From: a virus
Strand: one strand, 5' to 3'
DNA: 31,571 nucleotides
Virus record (IMG/VR): IMGVR_UViG_3300042922_000054
Location: 1-31,571 of that record
This document shows positions 1 to 9,128 of this stretch, in pieces. Position numbers and translations under genes: made by a program. Below the pieces are notes generated by a model. That model saw only the letters and a list, made by a program, of their open reading frames with translations. It was not told where the DNA came from and ran no database searches. How positions within the stretch are numbered: position 1 is the first letter of the stretch; every line of letters starts with the position of its first letter.

Positions 1-70
1 ATATTATATTTTGCAATGAGCCCATCGATATTTCCATAGCAAAGCACCATGAATAAAATCAGAAAGCTGA
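1..70. other. Flanking DNA outside the phage end
   Basis: This stretch lies outside the terminal TG at 71. It has no gene and no match to the phage termini. It is probably host DNA next to the tail-gene end of the phage. The last five bases (GCTGA) do not recur just outside the other end (CTTTC), so the expected 5-bp target duplication is not seen. Confidence 0.6.
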
Positions 71-112
71 TGTAGCGCGACAAAATTTTTGAGAAATTCG
101 GACAACATAAAT
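71..112. repeat. Phage terminus, tail-gene end (attR-like), two transposase sites
   Basis: The end starts TGTA and carries two GACAA cores, at 79-83 and 101-105, exactly 22 bp apart. MuA end sites are also about 22 bp long, and R1 and R2 of Mu are adjacent. Compared with the reverse complement of 31507-31543, 24 of 37 positions match without gaps. Identical blocks are TGTA, GACAA, TTGAGAA and CGG. The second core, read outward, is TTGTCCGA, the same as the elements at 30922-31030. The sequence similarity is direct; transposase binding is inferred. Confidence 0.8.
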
Positions 113-130
113 GAGAAAAACCATGCTATT

Positions 131-222
131 TTCTTAGAAGAATTTCCGAGGCTAATCCTCTTGCATAATCTATCTTTTTTTAAATAGATTATGCAAAGGG
201 ATGAACCTCAACCCCTTTGCAT
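131..222 (-). terminator. Hairpin cluster after the late operon, probable terminator region
   Basis: Read leftward after the protease gene, the RNA can form a 10-bp stem (213-222 with 191-200) or a 13-bp stem (184-196 with 161-173). The two share bases 191-196, so they exclude each other. Smaller hairpins follow at 148-160 (GAGG/CCTC) and 131-142. None has a classical long U-run directly after it. It lies between the last gene and the phage end, so it most likely stops or stabilises late transcripts. Confidence 0.5.
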
Positions 223-232
223 TGTCGGATCG

Positions 233-1180
233 TTAGTCTTTAATGATTGGCATCTTCCGTGACGAGTCATATTCCACATCTACAACATTTAATATATCTT
301 CGTAATCCCTCGTGCGTATATGATTTTCGTCTTTGTATAAGATACTCACGACCTCTTTTTCAACGCCATCAACCTCAACCTTAATAGTACCTCTAAGTGC
401 TTCAATTTTTTCCCATTTGACTTCTTTCACGGTTTCCTCCTTCTTTTCGTTTGGTTCGCCCATGATAGGCACCCCCCATCCAAATTTATTTTTATCGCCC
501 AAATTGAGACAATGGCTTTTAAGGTACTGATATGCCTCATCCTGCGTTATACCCGGCCATTTGCTCCGTAGCATTGCAGTCAGTGCCAGTAAAAACGGCG
601 CCGAGTGGCTTGTACCACTCTGGTAGCCGCTGAAAATGGCAAAGTCAAGGTTTGGGCCGCAAGCCTTTTTTGCATCAGCAGGGCGTCCGTTTTTAAGTGT
701 GCAGCTTGTGACTATTATACACGCTCCATTAAACCGCTGTGTTGTCGGCTGGCCGTAACCATTTCCCGCAGCTCCGGTGACGATGAGATTATACTGCTTG
801 ATCTTGTCTCGCATCCACAATGCGTGAGGCAGCACCTCGGTGCCATTACCGCCGTCTGTGCTATTGTTGATCAGCCCGACATTGTACTTAGTCACAAACT
901 CGTCAAACGGCAGCTGCTCCCCCGTCTCCACGCAGAGTACGGATACACTGGTTATCACATTAGACTTACTCGCAAAGTTGATTCTCCCACTCAATATCCG
1001 GATATCCGGGAGCAGTGATTGGATGACATCCTTTGATGTGGCGATGTGCCCTGGATTGTTTACTACATCGTCCAAAAATACTGTCTGCCCCTTACCGGTG
1101 TACCCTGCTGCTATCCATTTTGAAGCGTTAACAAACTGCATCTGTGCGATGCATTCTGCGTCTGTTGAAAATCTTCCCAT
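233..1180 (-). CDS. Subtilisin-like (S8) serine protease with C-terminal stalk-like domain
   Basis: A 315-aa protein with subtilase features: GYTGKG followed by a hydrophobic strand ending in D37-D38, AAGNG at 137-141 (oxyanion Asn140) and GTSHSAP at 189-195 (nucleophile Ser191). The usual HGT histidine motif is not obvious. H45 in PGHIAT is the only nearby candidate, just 8 residues after D37, so activity is uncertain. There is no signal peptide. A charged linker at 242-258 leads to a C-terminal domain of about 55 residues resembling the stalk domains of phage and cell-wall enzymes. The start follows AAGGAGGT with good spacing. It is the last late gene, 20 bp after the fibre gene. Mu has fibre and fibre-chaperone genes here, so a role in fibre maturation, host-surface digestion or the virion is possible but unproven. 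Confidence 0.75.
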   Translation of the reverse strand: MGRFSTDAECIAQMQFVNASKWIAAGYTGKGQTVFLDDVVNNPGHIATSKDVIQSLLPDIRILSGRINFASKSNVITSVSVLCVETGEQLPFDEFVTKYNVGLINNSTDGGNGTEVLPHALWMRDKIKQYNLIVTGAAGNGYGQPTTQRFNGACIIVTSCTLKNGRPADAKKACGPNLDFAIFSGYQSGTSHSAPFLLALTAMLRSKWPGITQDEAYQYLKSHCLNLGDKNKFGWGVPIMGEPNEKKEETVKEVKWEKIEALRGTIKVEVDGVEKEVVSILYKDENHIRTRDYEDILNVVDVEYDSSRKMPIIKD

Positions 1181-1200
1181 TAACTGTTTACCTCCTTGAA

Positions 1201-2964
1201 TTATTGGTTACGTGAAACATTGAACGACGGGTATGATGCCAGCGTGCACAGCCTAAACTGGTCATACCATCCTTGATATCCGTTATCCGTCCTACACCAG
1301 AATTCGATACGTTCCCCAGCAGTAACCGGTATGTCTTCCGCGAAAATAACGCCACTTGAGTTATAGCCCGATACTGTGCGTTCAGTTCCAACGGGCACCC
1401 CATTTTTACGTATCTGACCATACATTGTAGTGCTGCTTCCTCCGAATAATCTCATTTTTACACGCACAGTACCACTAACACCGACAACTATTTCTTTTTT
1501 TATTGTGTAAGATGTAGAGTTGACATAGGAGTTGTTGTCAGCACTCGCCCATACGTTTTCACCCGGCAGTAAGTCAAGCGGTGTCAGTGTGCCCGTCACT
1601 CCCATTATAGTTGTCCCTGCCTTTATGTACTGAGCGCCTAAGTACGGTTCTGGGTACCGCGCCCAGCTGTTCACGCCGTCGTAATACCCTTTTGCTGGCA
1701 TGACATAGGCGTAGTTAACGCCCGGTGTATCTCCGCTGAGTGCGCCTGCTGTGCGCTGCGGTGCGGTTATATGCGCGTTCCCAATAACCGGAATGTTACC
1801 CGTCACCAAGTTGCCATTTACGTAAGCCTTTTTACCGGAAAGCAGGTCACCTGCTGCTGCCGTAGCGTCCGAAGTAAACGTGCCCACAATACCGCCGACC
1901 GTTGTACCTGCCTTTATCACGCTTGCAATCAATCCAGAAATTACAGCCTTAACTTTCCCAAGCCCGCTATGATATCCTGCGGGTATGGTGTATTCAGCGC
2001 CTTCCGTGGTGAGGTTTACCGTTCCTACACTTCCGCGATTGACCATTGTTCCAGTCAGTCCGGTATCGTCATCGTTGCTGAAAGTCTTGCCCGCCAGCAC
2101 GTTTGCAGCAACCGCATCACCTTCCGCACTGGCTTCAAGAAAAAAATGGGATAGATCGGCGTTTAAAATCAAGGTGTACGGCTTTCCGGCCTTAAGTGTT
2201 GGGGCCGTTGTTGTGTTGGCCTTATATACTGGCTTTGCGGCGAGCGAGTTTATCTTCAACGTCGTTGCCGCACCTCCGTTGTTGGCTATCGGTATGATTG
2301 TCAATTTCATGCCACCCCGGTAACTATTTACGTTTGGCAGTGCAACATATAGAGCGGTTGCTGTCCCTGTAGGAACTTTTGCATCCAGACCATCAAGGCC
2401 GGACTTGACTTCGTTAACTGCTCCCACAACGTCTGACTTTTGTGATGTATTAAGTTCGTTCAGATCGCCTACGTAAGCCTGGATGATCGGCTCCACATCC
2501 TCAGCGCTCAGATATAACGGATTCCCAGAAGCCTCAAAGCTCACGCTTCCTGTGTTCTCCAATGTAATAATGATTTTAAGACGTTCGTAAACCAGCGTAC
2601 CAGAGTTTCCGTCTGGAATAGGCTCTCCTTCGGTACCCGCATGAGCATAAAGATATAAAATTTCTTGATGCGTGTCCGGGTCTTCCGCGAATACCCCGGC
2701 TTCACGCGCAATAAAGCCGTCGAGCAATCCAACATTGCTCAGTGTGGCTATAACTGCGGCGTTAGTGCTATCATTTACGAGTTGAACCGCATCGATCAAT
2801 AGAGACATCCTCTCGCTGATCAGCGCGGATCGGTTTACCATAGAGCCGCCACCAAGAAGGCCGTCACCGAGCGCAACTCTCGTGAAATGGAGTTGCTTTC
2901 CTTGCTGTGCCTTTGCATATAGCGTCATCCCGCCTGTTGTTAACATGAATTTACTGAATGCCAT
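1201..2964 (-). CDS. Tail fibre protein
   Basis: A 587-aa tail fibre. Residues 1-150 look like the tail-collar fibre N-terminal domain (DUF3751 type) that docks on the baseplate: FMLTTGGMTLYAKAQ near the start and TLVYERLKI around 123. Residues 286-460 hold repeated units of the form (V/I)(L/K)AG(K/T)T...GTM or GTF (289-307, 350-363, 374-392, 447-460), typical of Bacillota phage fibres. The last 120 residues form a Gly/Ser/Thr-rich beta domain, probably the receptor-binding tip. It follows the gp48-like gene by 4 bp. No fibre-assembly chaperone or invertase gene is visible, unlike Mu. Fibre identity is secure; receptor and exact domain limits are not visible. Confidence 0.88.
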   Translation of the reverse strand: MAFSKFMLTTGGMTLYAKAQQGKQLHFTRVALGDGLLGGGSMVNRSALISERMSLLIDAVQLVNDSTNAAVIATLSNVGLLDGFIAREAGVFAEDPDTHQEILYLYAHAGTEGEPIPDGNSGTLVYERLKIIITLENTGSVSFEASGNPLYLSAEDVEPIIQAYVGDLNELNTSQKSDVVGAVNEVKSGLDGLDAKVPTGTATALYVALPNVNSYRGGMKLTIIPIANNGGAATTLKINSLAAKPVYKANTTTAPTLKAGKPYTLILNADLSHFFLEASAEGDAVAANVLAGKTFSNDDDTGLTGTMVNRGSVGTVNLTTEGAEYTIPAGYHSGLGKVKAVISGLIASVIKAGTTVGGIVGTFTSDATAAAGDLLSGKKAYVNGNLVTGNIPVIGNAHITAPQRTAGALSGDTPGVNYAYVMPAKGYYDGVNSWARYPEPYLGAQYIKAGTTIMGVTGTLTPLDLLPGENVWASADNNSYVNSTSYTIKKEIVVGVSGTVRVKMRLFGGSSTTMYGQIRKNGVPVGTERTVSGYNSSGVIFAEDIPVTAGERIEFWCRTDNGYQGWYDQFRLCTLASYPSFNVSRNQ

Positions 2965-2968
2965 ATTA

Positions 2969-3535
2969 TCACCCCTGTCTTATGGTTATCTGTTTGCCGA
3001 CAACAAGGCCCCCGGCAAAATAAAGCTGTGCTTCGTAGCGCTGTTCTTTCTCGAAAGTCAGAACTGTACGAGCGGGTTTTATCTTATTGAGCTCCTGCAA
3101 GAGCAGCTCGCGATCGTCAAGGACAATGTCACCGCCAATGAACCTGACCTCTGCCTCGGCCCACCGCTCCGCGTCATCAAGGAGATTAACTTCTACATTG
3201 TCATAACCGAACGAGCGGGCTAGATAACGAATTCCTGTGTCCATTCCTGCGGCCTGGGCAATAACGCCTTTTGCTGCAAGGCGGTTTCGGTATCCCTCAA
3301 CGGTCTCTCCTGCAAGGCGTTGCATTTCTCTGTCCTGTCCATGGACTGGCAGCATCACCGGGCTTGCTGTCACGACCGAAGCTTCCGCACGCACGCGCAT
3401 GATATCGTCTTTAATGCTTTGCATGACTCGCCCAACGACTCGGAAAAATATCCGAAATTGGTTTGTGTTATCACGGGCCTTTTTTAGCGGAGCAAAAAGC
3501 AAACTCGTCATATATTCGCCGAAATCATATCTCAT
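2969..3535 (-). CDS. Baseplate/tail protein, Mu gp48-like
   Basis: A 188-aa protein in the position of Mu gp48 (P2 gpI-like), which connects baseplate wedges to fibres. The N-terminal half is helical and the C-terminal half contains LNKIKPARTVLTFE, a phrase common near the end of this family (X-KPAHT-X). The start codon overlaps the stop of the gpJ-like gene by 4 bp (ATGA), so translation is coupled, with AAGGGG upstream. Position and the C-terminal motif support the call; the exact family is less sure. Confidence 0.75.
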   Translation of the reverse strand: MRYDFGEYMTSLLFAPLKKARDNTNQFRIFFRVVGRVMQSIKDDIMRVRAEASVVTASPVMLPVHGQDREMQRLAGETVEGYRNRLAAKGVIAQAAGMDTGIRYLARSFGYDNVEVNLLDDAERWAEAEVRFIGGDIVLDDRELLLQELNKIKPARTVLTFEKEQRYEAQLYFAGGLVVGKQITIRQG

Positions 3536-4668
3536 ATTGCAACCCCTTGGACTGTGACCGTGATCTCGCCGGGCATGATGACCTTATCATTCGAGAGGGC
3601 CACGTCTGCGGGCGGTGTGGTGATGATTACATTGCGTACTGCCGGAACATCGCTCTTGATCTGGTGAATCAGATCGGCGCGGGTCAGCTCGTAGAGTACA
3701 CGGCTCTTGGACAGCTTCAAAAGGTCGCCGATCGCTTGGGTAACACGCTCCTCAATATCCGAGTTGTCATTTGACTGAGGTACCGTGACTGTGACTGTAA
3801 TGTCCTGCGTGACGATTTCAGAGCTCATTACAAGGATGTTATCATCCGGTGCCTTAATCTCATTACACGCGGCTCTGCATTGATCCAGCAAAGGTTCCGA
3901 AGCAGCGCCAGCGGTTGAGGTTATAATGACGTCAACGGTTCCCTGACCTCTTGGGTGCAGATCATTGACGGTTACATACAGAACCCCGGTAATATCTTCA
4001 CAGGCGTTAATGTATGCGTCTTTCACTGCGATGCGAGACAGCTCCGACCAGGAGCGCAAGCCACGAGCGCGGGCCGCTTCGTCGACTTCAACGTCGCTGC
4101 CTTCCTGGGCGATCCATCCTTCGGCGTTTGAAATCGTATCAACGCCGGAGATATAGGTCAGGCTCTTTGTGATCTGGCCCGCAGGAACGTTATACCGGGA
4201 GCCTTCTTTTTCAGCTTCGACCAGCACGTCCACCGAGAGCGCGCCACCTTGCAGCACCGCTCCCGCCAGAGCAAAGAAGCGGAGCTCCTCGCCGTTGATG
4301 TCCTTCTCAGTCTTGAAGACCTGACCCTTTGCGATGGTGATTGCTCCTGCTGGTGCTGACCGGGAGAGAGTGACAAGTCCTTGCGTCTTTTGCGGCTTCT
4401 TGCGTTTCTTTCCGTAGTCCGCGAGCTTAATGTCGAGCCATGGGCCAGTAGCATGAGAGAGGAACATCCCATTCAAAACTGTTCGAAGCAGTTCGACCAT
4501 CTCAATTTTCAGCCGGAGAACAATCATCAAGATCGTGTAGAAGACGCCGCCAGAATTGAAGTTTGATATAACAAAGCCCTCGTCTTTAAGCTCTTGAATC
4601 TTCTCCGCTGCCAGTTCCTCAAGGTCGGGGAGGGGCAGAACCTCGTCTAGTATTTGTTTGTCAATCAT
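3532..4668 (-). CDS. Baseplate J-like protein (Mu gp47)
   Basis: A 378-aa baseplate wedge protein of the gpJ type. The N-terminus has LEELAAEKIQELKDEGF. The middle contains WLDIKLADYGKKRK and a beta-rich core, and the region around residues 220-260 (YVTVNDLHPRGQGTVDVII) is characteristic of the family. Length is normal. It overlaps both neighbours by a few bases, as expected in a tightly coupled baseplate cassette (spike, gp25-like, J, gp48, fibre). Confidence 0.88.
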   Translation of the reverse strand: MIDKQILDEVLPLPDLEELAAEKIQELKDEGFVISNFNSGGVFYTILMIVLRLKIEMVELLRTVLNGMFLSHATGPWLDIKLADYGKKRKKPQKTQGLVTLSRSAPAGAITIAKGQVFKTEKDINGEELRFFALAGAVLQGGALSVDVLVEAEKEGSRYNVPAGQITKSLTYISGVDTISNAEGWIAQEGSDVEVDEAARARGLRSWSELSRIAVKDAYINACEDITGVLYVTVNDLHPRGQGTVDVIITSTAGAASEPLLDQCRAACNEIKAPDDNILVMSSEIVTQDITVTVTVPQSNDNSDIEERVTQAIGDLLKLSKSRVLYELTRADLIHQIKSDVPAVRNVIITTPPADVALSNDKVIMPGEITVTVQGVAI

Positions 4669-5074
4669 TGTTTACCACCTCCACACTAACCGCATCAATT
4701 ACGACATTAAGCTGCTGATCCGTTGAGTCTTCTGCAAATTGAAATGAGCAGAAAATCTGAAATGCGTCGTCGCTATAATCCACGCTTATTACAATTGATT
4801 CCGAGTTTATCACGGCTCTCTTTGTTAACCCGATCCGGCATCGCTGCGCGATCTCGATCCTTGTGAGCTCGTCGTCCTCAGACTGGATAAAATCGTATAG
4901 GCTCCACCCGAAGTCAGGATCATAAAACAGATCGCCTTTCTGTGTCACCGCCTCAAGGGCGATATTTTGATAGAGGCATTCAAGGCCGGAGCAGAGAGGC
5001 GCGTCGCCGTCTGCCGCCTGAGTGAGTCTCCAATCATCCGAAAGAAGGATGTCGGTATCGTTGAGTCCTGTCAT
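4661..5074 (-). CDS. Baseplate wedge protein, gp25/gpW-like (Mu gp46)
   Basis: A 137-aa protein matching the compact gp25-like lysozyme-fold baseplate family in size, order and layout: GDLFYDPDFGWSLYDFI in the first half and the conserved pattern TRIEIAQRCRIGL in the middle. Members help start sheath assembly around the tube. Start 5074 overlaps the spike gene stop by 4 bp and follows GGAGGTGG. Confidence 0.8.
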   Translation of the reverse strand: MTGLNDTDILLSDDWRLTQAADGDAPLCSGLECLYQNIALEAVTQKGDLFYDPDFGWSLYDFIQSEDDELTRIEIAQRCRIGLTKRAVINSESIVISVDYSDDAFQIFCSFQFAEDSTDQQLNVVIDAVSVEVVNND

Positions 5075-5439
5075 AAAACCACCTCCCCAATAATTACGGG
5101 TTCGACGTCGCCGTGGGCGAGGCCAATCGCAACGACGGCCCCGGTCTCTAGTTGAATCTTAGAACGAATTCCCGGAAGCTCCGGGAAGGTGCTATCCTCA
5201 TTCCCAAAACGATCAATCACCCTGAGGGTGTATTCGTACCAATGGGCGGTATAATGGGCGTTGAAAGTACGATTGTTATCCTCGTCGGTGATCATAAGCC
5301 CCTTCACTTCGTAGGTTGCCGATAGCTCTTTTACTCCTGAGACAGTGGCATACACGACGGAGGGGAGTTTGAGATGCGGGTATTCCTCTGCGAATATTCG
5401 CGTGATCACGCTCTTTACAAACTGTTCCATTGAACCCAT
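5071..5439 (-). CDS. Baseplate spike / gpV-like protein (Mu gp45)
   Basis: A 122-aa protein between the hub and the gp25-like gene, the position of the Mu gp45 central spike. The C-terminal half (PELPGIRSKIQLETGAVVAIGLAHGDVEPVIIGEVVL region) is consistent with the OB-fold seen at the base of spikes. It is shorter than Mu gp45 and has no obvious needle or metal-binding HxH tip. Either the tip is reduced or this is only the OB-fold adaptor. The start follows AGGAAAGGA. Confidence 0.68.
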   Translation of the reverse strand: MGSMEQFVKSVITRIFAEEYPHLKLPSVVYATVSGVKELSATYEVKGLMITDEDNNRTFNAHYTAHWYEYTLRVIDRFGNEDSTFPELPGIRSKIQLETGAVVAIGLAHGDVEPVIIGEVVL

Positions 5440-5459
5440 GGTGCGAATCCTTTCCTGGT

Positions 5460-6218
5460 TTAATTGAAGTTGATAAATGTACGAATGAAGCCCTCGTCGT
5501 TGGTGATAAAAACCACCTTGGAGACTTCGAATGTTCCGCTGATCTTCGGGTGAGTAACGGCGATCTTGTGCGAATGTTTTACGAATGGTGCTGATACTGT
5601 TTCAAGTTCCCACACGCCGCCAGTCCTGATCAGGTTTAGAATATTGACTCCATACTCAAAGGAGTATATCTTATCTTGATCCGGCTTCGCTCCCCAATAG
5701 AAGACGCCTCCTGAGAAGAAAAACTTCTGTTTGATTCCCCATGCGGCATGAACTGCGTTGATCGCTTGGATTGCCGACATTTGCCGGATAGGGACTTGCT
5801 TACGCTCTGGGTATACCTGGGATGAGAGCTTCGCCGCAGTGATGCCCGCTTGAGCAAGAAAGTAGCTGATCATTTCTTGGGGAGTGGTATCCCTGAATGT
5901 ATCGTTGATCTTAGTTGTTTCCAAGAGCACCATATCGTCTTTAAGGATTATCTCGTTTGCCAGACTGCCGCTGTTATATGGCTGTGCCACATATCCCGAA
6001 AAGACCACGTCATACACGCTGTTGTATCCGAGTTCGATCGAGGCCGGGTCTTTGCGGCTCAGAGCCAGCGTTGGCTGAAATTGCTCTGTGAAACAAATCT
6101 TCCCCCAATCATAAAGGGACTCCTGAGAAGAATGGATCTCAATCTTTATCCCTTTATCGAAGGAGTACAGCCCAGCGTGAGCCATGATCTGAGGATAGAA
6201 TAATTCTGCTGCTTGCAC
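5460..6218 (-). CDS. Baseplate hub protein, gpP/gpD-like (Mu gp44)
   Basis: A 252-aa protein with the arrangement of Mu gp44 and P2 gpD hub proteins, which form the trimeric base of the tail tube. PQEMISYFLAQAGI (around 109-122) and AIQAINAVHAAWGI (around 148-161) resemble the conserved helical parts of hub domain 3. The start is GTG at 6218, with TTAGGAGGTTAACC upstream; the ribosome site lies in the last codons of the preceding gene. Confidence 0.75.
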   Translation of the reverse strand: MQAAELFYPQIMAHAGLYSFDKGIKIEIHSSQESLYDWGKICFTEQFQPTLALSRKDPASIELGYNSVYDVVFSGYVAQPYNSGSLANEIILKDDMVLLETTKINDTFRDTTPQEMISYFLAQAGITAAKLSSQVYPERKQVPIRQMSAIQAINAVHAAWGIKQKFFFSGGVFYWGAKPDQDKIYSFEYGVNILNLIRTGGVWELETVSAPFVKHSHKIAVTHPKISGTFEVSKVVFITNDEGFIRTFINFN

Positions 6219-6220
6219 GG

Positions 6221-6796
6221 TTAACCTCCTAACGGCATTTGCGCCAGCCGGAACATTGCCATTGTTGGGACTTCATCGTCCACGGCGGGCGATTTCCCCC
6301 GGTTTGTCGATAAGTACGAGCTATATCCTGATGTCACCGAGCTACTGCTTGAGTTGCTGCTTGAGTTACTACTCGATTTTTTAGTTGTCTTGATGGTCTG
6401 AGGGATATACTCCCAAAACTCAAGAGAGACAGGAAGCTGTCCGGCCTTATTTTCTGCCTTGTGCGACAAGCCCTTAAAAAGAACCTTATCAACACCATGC
6501 GCCGCCGTGTCTTCGCAGACAATCGGAATCGGCTGCGGGACTGATTGACCCGGCTTGCGGAAGATGGCCCGGAGGGTGGAAAGCCGCTGATACTTTGTTT
6601 GCGTCGGAGTATCGTCGAGGATCAGCTCAATGTTGATCTTTGCATCCTCATACCCCGTAGCCTGTTTTGGCTTTGCGGCGCTGCCCTCAACTTGCTGTTC
6701 ATCGATCTGGGCCGACTCCTTGACCTCAATGCTTTTGACAAGGCCGGGAAGGACGATCCCGTTGAGCTTGATAGTCTGGTCTTCGACGTATATCAT
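6221..6796 (-). CDS. Tail protein following the tape measure (Mu gp43/gpN position)
   Basis: A 191-aa protein in the position of Mu gpN (gp43, formerly called DNA circularisation protein), which links tape measure and hub. The first 130 residues are beta-rich, with an SLEFWEYIPQ ending. A low-complexity serine linker follows at roughly 140-160, then a short tail. It is much shorter than Mu gpN (about 490 aa), so it is either a minimal version or an unrelated adaptor such as a LysM-less distal tail protein. Spacing to both neighbours is tight. Confidence 0.6.
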   Translation of the reverse strand: MIYVEDQTIKLNGIVLPGLVKSIEVKESAQIDEQQVEGSAAKPKQATGYEDAKINIELILDDTPTQTKYQRLSTLRAIFRKPGQSVPQPIPIVCEDTAAHGVDKVLFKGLSHKAENKAGQLPVSLEFWEYIPQTIKTTKKSSSNSSSNSSSSSVTSGYSSYLSTNRGKSPAVDDEVPTMAMFRLAQMPLGG

Positions 6797-6813
6797 GAAA
6801 CCGCCCTCCCTTC

Positions 6814-9126
6814 TTATGCGGGGTTAAATGCAGCATCCGGGTCATAACCCGAGTCACTGCCATTGGTATAATCTTCGATCTCCTCAAGGAGCTTAAGGAG
6901 CTGCTGCAAGTCTTTTATCTTTTTAAGATCGACTTGTAAGAGGAGCTTTTGGATAATAACGTTCTTGCCGCTGCCAGAGCTGCTGCTCTCGCTTCCGAAC
7001 GTATCATCCTGATCATCAGTTTTGCCAAACCTGACCTTTTTGACAGGCTCGCGTTCAAGTGCCGATCTGGCTCCGCCAAGCCCTTTTTCGACTGCATCGC
7101 CAGGGGCATCCTGTGCGAGTGCTACACCCTGGGCGTAGGTCGTCATTGTCCGCTGGCCTGAGAGAGTGAGCGTTGACAGCGGGCCTTCCTTTGCGTCCGA
7201 GAAGGGGAGAAGGTTTCTCACCTTCTGGAAAATTCCTTTGATCGCTTCAACCGGGTTGTTTGCTACGGACTTGATTCCGGCAACAAGCGTGTCTACAATC
7301 TTTTTTCCGGCCACTCCAAACCAAGCAATTTTTCCGGTGATCCAGCCGACAAGACTACCAAAGCCGTCCATGATCCACTGAATACCAGCGCCGATTCCTG
7401 CGACGGCTACGTCCCATGCAGTTTTAAGCCATGCGGTAACGGAATCCCAATTGCGCCAAAGCAGAATCACTGCTGCCACCAGCGCGATGATTGCGAGAAT
7501 GATCCAGGTGATGGGGTTCGCCAGCAGCGCCGCTGTGAATGCCCACACCGAAGCGATTAAGCCGGGAAGTGCTGTTACTGCCGTTATAATGGCTTGCCGT
7601 GCCATTCCCACAAGTCCGATGGTCATTCGTTTTAGTGCACTGGCCCCGCTGATCGCAGCGGTCTTTGCCATGCTTGCCACGCTGACTGCGACTCTTCGGA
7701 TGCTTGTTACTGCCGTTGCTCCCGCCGTTCGGATGGTGGAGAAACCTTTCTTGAGTCCGTCACCCGCGTATAAGGCCTTGAGGTATATCGTTTCAAGTAG
7801 GCCAGGTAATCCGCTTAATGCACGAGCAAATCCGAATACAAGTCCAGCACTTTTCGTGAATATAAGCCCCACACCTCCAACCACTGCGATTGTTGTGCCC
7901 GCTACGGTAAGGAATCCACCAATCGCAAGAATCGTAAGCATAATAAAACGAGTCAATTCCTGATTCTTCGATACCCACGAGTCAAGCTTCGTGATCATTT
8001 GCTCGCCGCGATCCATAAACTGGTTGTAAGTCGGCAGCAGGATATTTCCCACACTTTCTGCCACGTTATGTATTTGCTGCTGCAAGCGCTCAAACCGCTC
8101 TGGCTCAGTCGTGTTGATTGCTTCCGCCATCTGTCGAGTAACTGCGGAACCCTGACCCATAGAGTCGTAGAGCGTCAAGATATTATCTTGCAGCGAGTCC
8201 GTCTTGGAGTACATTAGGTCAATGAGGGCGACGGCTTCGTCGCTTCCGAAGGCGGTTTGTATCTGCTGCTTTTCAACAGCATCAAGCGTCTCTCCATATT
8301 TGGATTTCAAGGTGCTCAGTATCTCCGGCATAGAGCGGAGCTGCTTGTTTGCATCAAGGAATGATAGCCCGAGGTCTTCGCCCGCCTTAGCCGCAGTTCG
8401 CAGGAATGCACGGTATTTTGTCCCTGCCTCCGAACCACTCATGGTTGCTTGCAGCATACCGAGAACGGAGAGCTGCTCTTCCAGGGGAACGTTAGCTGTC
8501 GTCGCTGCACCGCCAAGGGCGGTGATCGACTGGGCCATACTTGAACCCGAGGCTTTGAATGTCAGGATCGCTTGCGCAATGCCAGCGGAGAAGATCTCAC
8601 CAAACTGGATATCAGACAGATCGTCATAGTAATCCTTGTAAATCCCGTATCCGGTAGCAAAGAGGCTTGTCATCTCTGCGATGGTTGCGCCTGTTGCCTT
8701 TGCCGTAACGCCGGATAGTTCGGAGTATTTGGCAATGCCTTGCTCATTAAGAGAATCAATTCCGCCTTTGATATCAACGGCAGCGGTGAGAAACTCTGCT
8801 TTTGTCGTTCCCGCCCAGGTTCCCGAGAAATCTTTCGCGGCGCTTTCCAGCGTCTTTAGGTCTTTGACTCCCATGGAAGCCAGCTCGCCCAGGGCTCGCT
8901 TTGTTTCAAAAGTTGCCTCGACGGGTTTTAATGTTGCATCGGTGATCTGTGCCCCGATACCCGCCATGGCTGCTCCGGCTTTTGTCATATCTCCAAAGGT
9001 CTGACTGATCCCGTCTAGTTTGGATACAGAGCTGCTGACCCCGGAAGAAACCCGCGCCATGGGGCCTGTCAGATGGTCAACCATATTCATGATGAGGGAT
9101 AGTTTAAAAACAGATTCCAGACTCAT
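6814..9126 (-). CDS. Tail tape measure protein
   Basis: A 770-aa tape measure that sets tail length and leaves the tail on infection. The first 370 residues are helical, with a TP901-type core (ELSGVTAKATGATIAEM; SEAGTKYRAFLRTA around 230). Long hydrophobic segments follow near 385-430 and 520-560, including the typical LLANPITWIILAIIALVAAV region and NWDSV. The C-terminus is Ser/Gly-rich. At about 1.5 angstrom per residue, the length predicts a tail near 115 nm. The start at 9126 has AAGGAGGTG upstream. Upstream on the other strand lies an unrelated membrane gene that separates this gene from its chaperones. Confidence 0.92.
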   Translation of the reverse strand: MSLESVFKLSLIMNMVDHLTGPMARVSSGVSSSVSKLDGISQTFGDMTKAGAAMAGIGAQITDATLKPVEATFETKRALGELASMGVKDLKTLESAAKDFSGTWAGTTKAEFLTAAVDIKGGIDSLNEQGIAKYSELSGVTAKATGATIAEMTSLFATGYGIYKDYYDDLSDIQFGEIFSAGIAQAILTFKASGSSMAQSITALGGAATTANVPLEEQLSVLGMLQATMSGSEAGTKYRAFLRTAAKAGEDLGLSFLDANKQLRSMPEILSTLKSKYGETLDAVEKQQIQTAFGSDEAVALIDLMYSKTDSLQDNILTLYDSMGQGSAVTRQMAEAINTTEPERFERLQQQIHNVAESVGNILLPTYNQFMDRGEQMITKLDSWVSKNQELTRFIMLTILAIGGFLTVAGTTIAVVGGVGLIFTKSAGLVFGFARALSGLPGLLETIYLKALYAGDGLKKGFSTIRTAGATAVTSIRRVAVSVASMAKTAAISGASALKRMTIGLVGMARQAIITAVTALPGLIASVWAFTAALLANPITWIILAIIALVAAVILLWRNWDSVTAWLKTAWDVAVAGIGAGIQWIMDGFGSLVGWITGKIAWFGVAGKKIVDTLVAGIKSVANNPVEAIKGIFQKVRNLLPFSDAKEGPLSTLTLSGQRTMTTYAQGVALAQDAPGDAVEKGLGGARSALEREPVKKVRFGKTDDQDDTFGSESSSSGSGKNVIIQKLLLQVDLKKIKDLQQLLKLLEEIEDYTNGSDSGYDPDAAFNPA

Positions 9127-9128
9127 GC

